Shown one piece after another: positions 5,594-9,296 of a DNA stretch of 9,296 nt. Each line of letters begins with the position of its first letter. Within the stretch, counting starts at the first letter, position 1. This DNA is from an uncultured Corynebacterium sp. (GTDB lineage: Bacteria > Actinomycetota > Actinomycetes > Mycobacteriales > Mycobacteriaceae): assembly GCA_915275065.1 (NCBI GenBank), contig CAJZGD010000096.1, forward strand, positions 1 to 9,296, given 5' to 3'. The notes under the pieces were generated by a model that worked only from the letters and a program-made list of their open reading frames with translations, had not been told where the DNA came from and did not search any database. Position numbers and translations under genes: made by a program.

Positions 5594-5854
5594 TTAATTC
5601 CCCAGCATGCGCTGCTGGACCGATTGGCGACCTTGGGCAGCCCAAGTACGGTGCCGCAGGTAGTGCACCGCCTTCACCTTGCCCTTATTCCCCATAAACG
5701 CACTGACCGCTGCCGAAATGGCAATGATGACGTCTTCTGGAATGGAAGCATCGGAGCGTTTGCGTAGCTCAGCGATCTCTGCCTCGGCTTGGTCGAGACG
5801 AGCACTGAGCTTATGGACAAGCTCAACCAGTTCTTGATTGGTTAATTCACTCAT
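5594..5854 (-). CDS. Small transcarboxylase-associated subunit (MmdE/epsilon-like), function unproven
   Basis: An 86-residue soluble protein between the 12S and 1.3S genes, with gaps of 23 and 28 bases and AAGGCG as ribosome site, so it is surely co-expressed with them. Residues 5-34 are a charged heptad-like helix (LVELVHKLSARLDQAEAEIAEL), a likely short coiled coil. Residues 38-66 (IPEDVIIAISAAVSAFMGNKGKVKAVHYL) form an Ala/Ile-rich helix plus a short strand. The end W71 with GR at 75-76 recalls the C-terminal W...GR pattern of the small gamma/delta/epsilon subunits of Na+-pumping biotin decarboxylases (OadG, MmdD, MmdE), but here the membrane helix is missing. By analogy it could stabilise the 12S-1.3S contact. 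This family link is from remembered motifs, not a search. It is not one of the three classical P. shermanii subunits. Confidence 0.78.
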   Translation of the reverse strand: MSELTNQELVELVHKLSARLDQAEAEIAELRKRSDASIPEDVIIAISAAVSAFMGNKGKVKAVHYLRHRTWAAQGRQSVQQRMLGN

Positions 5855-5877
5855 GATTTTTCGCCTTGGTGGTGTTT

Positions 5878-7434
5878 TTAGGATGGGGACAGGCCGTGCT
5901 TCTTCTTCGGCCGGTGCACCCGCTTATTCGCCAAGATTTCCAGAGCATTTGCAACATGGCGACGGGTATCCGCCGGGTCGATAATGTCATCGACCAAGCC
6001 CCGGGATGCGGCCATGAACGGCGTGGAGAAGGTTTCCTTGTACAGGGCAATGAGTTCCTCCCGCTTAGCGGCAGGATCTTCGGCATCGGCGATTTCCTTG
6101 CGGAACACCACATTGACGGCACCTTCGGCACCCATAACAGCAATCTCGGCAGTAGGCCAAGCGAAGACCCGATCCGCACCCAGGTCTTTCGAGCACATAG
6201 CCAGGTGAGCACCACCGTAGGACTTACGCAATTCCACGGTCACCTTCGGCACCGAGGCCGACGAATAAGCGTAGAGCATCTTGGCACCATGGCGGATAAT
6301 GCCACCGTGTTCCTGGGCCACACCAGGCATGAAGCCGGGCACGTCCACCAGAGTGACCAGCGGGATGTTGAAGGCGTTACAGAAGCGGATAAACTGCGAT
6401 CCCTTGTCAGAGGAGTCAATATCCAGCACACCGGACATGACGTTGGGCTGGTTAGCGATTACACCAACGCTACGACCCACGATACGACCGAAGCCCACCA
6501 CAATATTGCGGGCAAAACCAGCCTGGACTTCGAGGAAATCTCCACGATCCAAAATGCGGGTAATGATTTCCCGAACATCGTAGCCCTTCTTGCCCTCGAC
6601 AGGAACGATGTCACGCAATTCGAAATCGGGTTCCACCACTGGATCGGGGTCCACCACCGGTGGCTCCTCCGTGTTGTTTTGCGGCAGGAAGCTCAGCAGT
6701 TTTTGGGCAATCAGGATGGCTTGTTCGTCATCATCGGCAATGAAGTGGATGTTGCCGGACTTGGACATGTGGGCATCGGCACCGCCAAGCTGTTCGGTGG
6801 TGACTTCTTCACCGGTGACCGACTTAATCACGCCAGGGCCGGTGATGAACATATTGGCCTGCCGGGTTTGGATAATGAAGTCGGTGAGGGCCGGCGAATA
6901 GGCGGCACCCCCGGCGCAGGGGCCGGCAATGATGGAAATCTGGGGAACCAGACCAGATAGCAGCACATTGTGGTAGAACACCTTGCCGTAACCGGACAGG
7001 GAGTCAATGCCTTCCTGTACGCGGGCTCCACCGGAGTCATTAATGAAGATGAATGGCGTGCCAGTCGTGGCAGACGCATCCATCATGGCCGCAACTTTGT
7101 TCGATTGGGTTTCGCCGGCGGAACCACCCATAACGGTGAAGTCTTGGGAGGCAATGTGTAGCGGGCGGCCGAAAACGGCGCCGGAGCCGGTTACCACACC
7201 ATCGGCGGGGGCATCGGCTTTGTCCATGCCGAAATGGGTGGTGCGGTGCTTGGCAAACATGCCGGTTTCAAAGAACGTATCTTCGTCGACAAGCAAATTG
7301 ATGCGTTCACGTGCGGTGAGCTTGCCTTTGGCGTGTTGTTTTTCAATTTTGTCTTCGCCGCCGCCTAATTCAACCTTATGGCGGGCTTCGGCCAATTGTT
7401 CGAGACGCTGCTCCATGGTTGGGTCATTAGCCAT
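5878..7434 (-). CDS. Methylmalonyl-CoA carboxytransferase 12S subunit
   Basis: Transfers the carboxyl group from methylmalonyl-CoA to biotin, releasing propionyl-CoA. Its 518 residues (P. shermanii 12S: 524) form two crotonase-like carboxyltransferase halves. The N-terminal half has ASQDFTVMGGSAGETQ (95-110), SGGARVQEGIDSLSGYG (134-150) and the oxyanion-hole loop GPCAGGAAYSPALTDF (171-186). The C-terminal half has DVPGFMPGVAQEHGGIIRHGAKMLYAY (364-390), RKSYGGAHLAMCSKDLGAD (403-421) and AEIAVMGAEGAVNV (429-442). The ending PADTRRHVANALE...KKHG is also that of the 12S subunit. LLSFLPQNNTEE (247-258) agrees with P. shermanii exactly. It closely resembles propionyl-CoA carboxylase beta chains; the operon with 5S and 1.3S decides for the transcarboxylase. 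ATG 7434 has AAGGAGAG just upstream. The 5S gene ends 23 bases before it. Confidence 0.93.
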   Translation of the reverse strand: MANDPTMEQRLEQLAEARHKVELGGGEDKIEKQHAKGKLTARERINLLVDEDTFFETGMFAKHRTTHFGMDKADAPADGVVTGSGAVFGRPLHIASQDFTVMGGSAGETQSNKVAAMMDASATTGTPFIFINDSGGARVQEGIDSLSGYGKVFYHNVLLSGLVPQISIIAGPCAGGAAYSPALTDFIIQTRQANMFITGPGVIKSVTGEEVTTEQLGGADAHMSKSGNIHFIADDDEQAILIAQKLLSFLPQNNTEEPPVVDPDPVVEPDFELRDIVPVEGKKGYDVREIITRILDRGDFLEVQAGFARNIVVGFGRIVGRSVGVIANQPNVMSGVLDIDSSDKGSQFIRFCNAFNIPLVTLVDVPGFMPGVAQEHGGIIRHGAKMLYAYSSASVPKVTVELRKSYGGAHLAMCSKDLGADRVFAWPTAEIAVMGAEGAVNVVFRKEIADAEDPAAKREELIALYKETFSTPFMAASRGLVDDIIDPADTRRHVANALEILANKRVHRPKKKHGLSPS

Positions 7435-7457
7435 GATCTCTCCTTATTACTTCGACG

Positions 7458-8939
7458 TTATTCGGCTGGCTCGACGTGAACGGTTTGGGTGCGGCCACCA
7501 ACGCTAACCTTGTAGGTGATGGGCTCTAGCACGGGTTCGTTCTCCCGCTTCTTTTGCTTGCTGGGATCTACGCCCACATTCTTCGGCCCCTCGGGTCGGG
7601 TCTTAAAGAAGCCAGGTGCCACGTTGGGGAAGAGTGCATTGGTGAGCACGTCTTCGTCGGTGCCGTCGAAGCCTTCCAGCTTCTCGGCGTCGGAAACCAA
7701 GGTGTCCCATTCGGGTTCTAGCAGGTCAGCAGGACGAACGGTGATCTGTTGCTTCTTGGTTTGCTTTTCTGCTTGCTTGATGAGCTCGGGGTCGCGCTCA
7801 CCAATGCATTCGCCGTAATAGCCCAGCATAAGGTCGGCGAATTCAGCGGTCATGACCTTATAGGAACCCATGAGCACGTTAAACACCGCTTGGGTACCCA
7901 CGATTTGCGAGGATGGTGTCACGAGCGGCGGGTAGCCGGCGGCGGCACGAACTCGCGGCACTTCTTCCATCACTTCGTCAATACGGTCGCCGGCGCCTTG
8001 GGCGTGGAGCTGGGATTCCATATTGGACAGCATGCCGCCAGGGATTTGCGACAGGAAGATATTGGTATCAACCAGGGTTTTCGATTCGAATTCGCGGTAT
8101 TTCGGGCGAATCGTCTTGAAGTGGTCACGGATCTTAATCAGGCGATCCATGTCCAGGTCAGCGGTATAGCCGGTGCCTTCCAGCATTTCCACGAGGGATT
8201 CCGTGGGGTTGTGACCAGGGCCAAGCGACAGCGAGGAAATGGCGGTATCGACCACATCGGCGCCAGCTTCGATAGCCTTCATAAGCGTGACTAAGGTAAC
8301 ACCGGTGGTGGAGTGGCAGTGCACGTTAATTTGTACGTCATCGCCGTAGGCGTCTTTGACGCCACGAATAATGTCGTAGGCAGGTTGCGGTTTCAGCAGT
8401 GCTGCCATGTCTTTCAGGGCGATGGAGTCTGCCCCCATATCGAGGAGTTGTCCGGCTAATTTAATGTAGCCATCAACATCGTGTAGGGGGGATACGGTGT
8501 AGCAGATGGTGCCTTGAGCGTGACCATCAACTTTCTTCACCGCGGTCATGGCGCGTTCTAGGTTGCGAGGATCGTTGAGCGCATCGAAAACGCGGAACAC
8601 ATCCATGCCGTTTTCCTTGGATTTTTCAACGAACTTATCGACAACCATGTCTTCATAGTGACGGTAGCCCAGAAGGTTTTGGCCGCGGAGCAGCATTTGC
8701 AGCCGAGAATTGGGCATGAGCTCCCGGAAAGTGCGTAGTCGCTTCCACGGGTCTTCGTTAAGGAAGCGAATGCAGGCGTCGAAGGTGGCGCCGCCCCAAC
8801 ATTCCACCGACCAAAAGCCGGCCTTATCGATATCATCGCAGGCAGCAACCATGTCTTCCAAGGCCATGCGGGTGGCAAATAGACTTTGGTGCGCATCTCG
8901 AAGAGCTACTTCGGTAACTCCAATTTTTCGTGGACTCAT
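7458..8939 (-). CDS. Methylmalonyl-CoA carboxytransferase 5S subunit
   Basis: Moves the carboxyl group from carboxybiotin to pyruvate, making oxaloacetate. It is a metal-dependent TIM-barrel carboxyltransferase of the pyruvate carboxylase/OadA type but has no biotin domain of its own. At 493 residues it is close to P. shermanii 5S (505). The metal ligands of that enzyme (D23, carbamylated K184, H215, H217) align at a constant offset of 8 with D15 (RDAHQS), K176 (ALKDMAA), H207 and H209 (VHCHSTTG). Other blocks are SVECWGGATFD, LRGQNLLGYRHY, TPSSQIVGTQA and GTDEDVLTNALFP. I chose ATG 8939 because MSPRKIGVTEVALRDAHQS matches the family N-terminus. The frame stays open to a TTG at 9008, which would add 23 unrelated residues. 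The ribosome site is weak (only AAAG). It is the first gene of the operon. Confidence 0.93.
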   Translation of the reverse strand: MSPRKIGVTEVALRDAHQSLFATRMALEDMVAACDDIDKAGFWSVECWGGATFDACIRFLNEDPWKRLRTFRELMPNSRLQMLLRGQNLLGYRHYEDMVVDKFVEKSKENGMDVFRVFDALNDPRNLERAMTAVKKVDGHAQGTICYTVSPLHDVDGYIKLAGQLLDMGADSIALKDMAALLKPQPAYDIIRGVKDAYGDDVQINVHCHSTTGVTLVTLMKAIEAGADVVDTAISSLSLGPGHNPTESLVEMLEGTGYTADLDMDRLIKIRDHFKTIRPKYREFESKTLVDTNIFLSQIPGGMLSNMESQLHAQGAGDRIDEVMEEVPRVRAAAGYPPLVTPSSQIVGTQAVFNVLMGSYKVMTAEFADLMLGYYGECIGERDPELIKQAEKQTKKQQITVRPADLLEPEWDTLVSDAEKLEGFDGTDEDVLTNALFPNVAPGFFKTRPEGPKNVGVDPSKQKKRENEPVLEPITYKVSVGGRTQTVHVEPAE

Positions 8940-8985
8940 AGCTTTGACACTATTGCAAAATCTTCGGTCACGCTTGGTGTTTTTC

Positions 8986-8991
8986 AGTTTA
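8986..8991 (-). promoter_or_regulatory. Alternative, proximal -10 box for the transcarboxylase operon
   Basis: On the - strand 8991-8986 reads TAAACT, which fits TANANT and would give a leader of about 40 bases to ATG 8939. The -35 region is AT-rich and poor. It competes with the distal candidate at 9080-9085; both may be used. Confidence 0.25.
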
Positions 8992-9059
8992 TGTCGACCC
9001 GAAAGCAAAAATATTTTCGTTAAAAAATGTGGGTTTTTGTCCGACCAAACACTTTGTGC

Positions 9060-9085
9060 TGTTCAGGGCACTGAACACTATTCTA
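9060..9085 (-). promoter_or_regulatory. Candidate operon promoter with palindromic operator across the start site
   Basis: On the - strand TAGAAT (9085-9080) is a consensus -10 box with a predicted start near 9073. The palindrome TGTTCAG-GGCA-CTGAACA (9060-9077, 7-bp perfect arms) covers that start. A repressor bound there would block the transcarboxylase operon. The predicted leader to ATG 8939 is about 134 bases. The regulator is unknown. The -35 hexamer is not convincing. Confidence 0.45.
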
Positions 9086-9141
9086 TTGGTAACTATCTTG
9101 AAAACAGCCTCCCCCCATTTTAGTGAAAAATATCGCATTTT

Positions 9142-9147
9142 TATACT
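9142..9147 (+). promoter_or_regulatory. Candidate -10 box for a rightward gene
   Basis: TATACT at 9142-9147 fits TANANT. A start near 9154 gives a leader of about 20 bases holding AAGAGGA (9164-9170) before GTG 9175. It faces away from the transcarboxylase promoter, about 57 bp from it. The -35 region (about 9119-9125) is weak. Confidence 0.35.
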
Positions 9148-9174
9148 GAAACTTGTCACCATTAAGAGGAAAAA

Positions 9175-9296
9175 GTGGGCATATTTTCCGCTTTTCGACG
9201 CCTAACGCAAGCGTTGACGCTCCCCCACCACTGTCACTTGCCGCTCCCTGTGGGTCACCGGAAAATTCGGCATGGGGGAGATACCATTACCCACCC
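9175..9296 (+). CDS. Possible start of a new gene, 5' part only, unrecognised
   Basis: From GTG 9175 a reading frame stays open for 40 codons to the window edge, starting MGIFSAFRRLTQALTLPHHC. The ribosome site AAGAGGA ends 4 bases before it and a TATACT box lies upstream, so the start signals are good. The peptide is rich in His, Pro and Arg and matches no family I know. The opposite strand is also open here (a frame entering from the right edge and ending with TAG at 9204-9202), so the coding strand is not certain. This needs the sequence beyond 9296. Confidence 0.35.
   Translation, partial: MGIFSAFRRLTQALTLPHHCHLPLPVGHRKIRHGGDTITH
9204..9215. repeat. Short palindrome AACGC-AA-GCGTT
   Basis: AACGC (9204-9208) and GCGTT (9211-9215) form a perfect 5-bp inverted repeat with a 2-base centre, flanked by direct GACGC repeats at 9197-9201 and 9216-9220. 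It lies within the possible rightward reading frame, or just past the end of the leftward one. Significance is unclear; it could be chance. Confidence 0.25.

Noticed and set aside
5866..6960. 364-codon + strand frame opposite the 12S gene
   Set aside because: It is the antisense shadow of a well-conserved carboxyltransferase gene; its His/Gly-rich product shows no family motif.
8948..8959. CACTATTGCAAA as a RamB site before the 5S gene
   Set aside because: Only about 8 of 11 positions fit the remembered consensus, and the site stands alone, so I cannot support it.
8940..9008. Extension of the 5S subunit to the TTG at 9008
   Set aside because: The extra 23 residues do not match the 5S family N-terminus, and MSPRKIGVTE from ATG 8939 does. 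The extension also lies over a candidate promoter.

Overview
The window looks chromosomal and comes from an actinobacterium, most likely a moderate-GC Corynebacterium of the diphtheriae/ulcerans/pseudotuberculosis type. Three things point there. The HisN-type histidinol-phosphate phosphatase closely resembles, from memory, the Corynebacterium glutamicum enzyme. The divergent prfB / inositol-monophosphatase-like / hisN arrangement is corynebacterial. A full Propionibacterium-type transcarboxylase operon fits the propionate-producing corynebacteria. The species assignment is inference; no database was searched. I see no RNA gene, insertion sequence, CRISPR array or prophage.

Left part (1-2354): the 5' two thirds of prfB (release factor 2) reads leftward off the window edge. 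Divergent from it is a two-gene unit on the + strand: an inositol-monophosphatase-family protein and, 3 bases later, hisN, the penultimate step of histidine synthesis. Both promoters in the 95-base divergent gap sit so close to their start codons that the transcripts may be leaderless.

Middle (2355-3300): two small three-helix membrane proteins of unknown function follow on the + strand, each with its own promoter and ribosome binding site. They look like distant tandem paralogues, and their upstream regions share sequence blocks. A strong GC-rich hairpin closes this unit and separates it from the convergent genes to the right.

Protease locus (3314-5202): on the - strand lies a secreted trypsin-like serine protease of 559 residues. 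It has a signal peptide, a long Ala/Pro/Thr-rich stretch, a helical middle region and a C-terminal S1 domain with an intact His-Asp-Ser triad and six cysteines. Its upstream region holds five consecutive 11-bp direct repeats and several runs of five G or C, a layout that suggests a phased regulator-binding array.

Transcarboxylase operon (5203-8939, - strand): transcription order is 5S, 12S, a small 86-residue protein, then the 1.3S biotin carrier, with gaps of 23-28 bases. Together they should form methylmalonyl-CoA carboxytransferase (EC 2.1.3.1), which moves a carboxyl group between methylmalonyl-CoA and pyruvate through biotin, giving propionyl-CoA and oxaloacetate (the Wood-Werkman route to propionate). 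The 86-residue protein is not one of the three classical subunits and is the most interesting coding feature. Upstream (8940-9174) is a divergent regulatory region with a palindrome across the predicted operon start and an outward promoter that may drive a new + strand gene running off the right edge.
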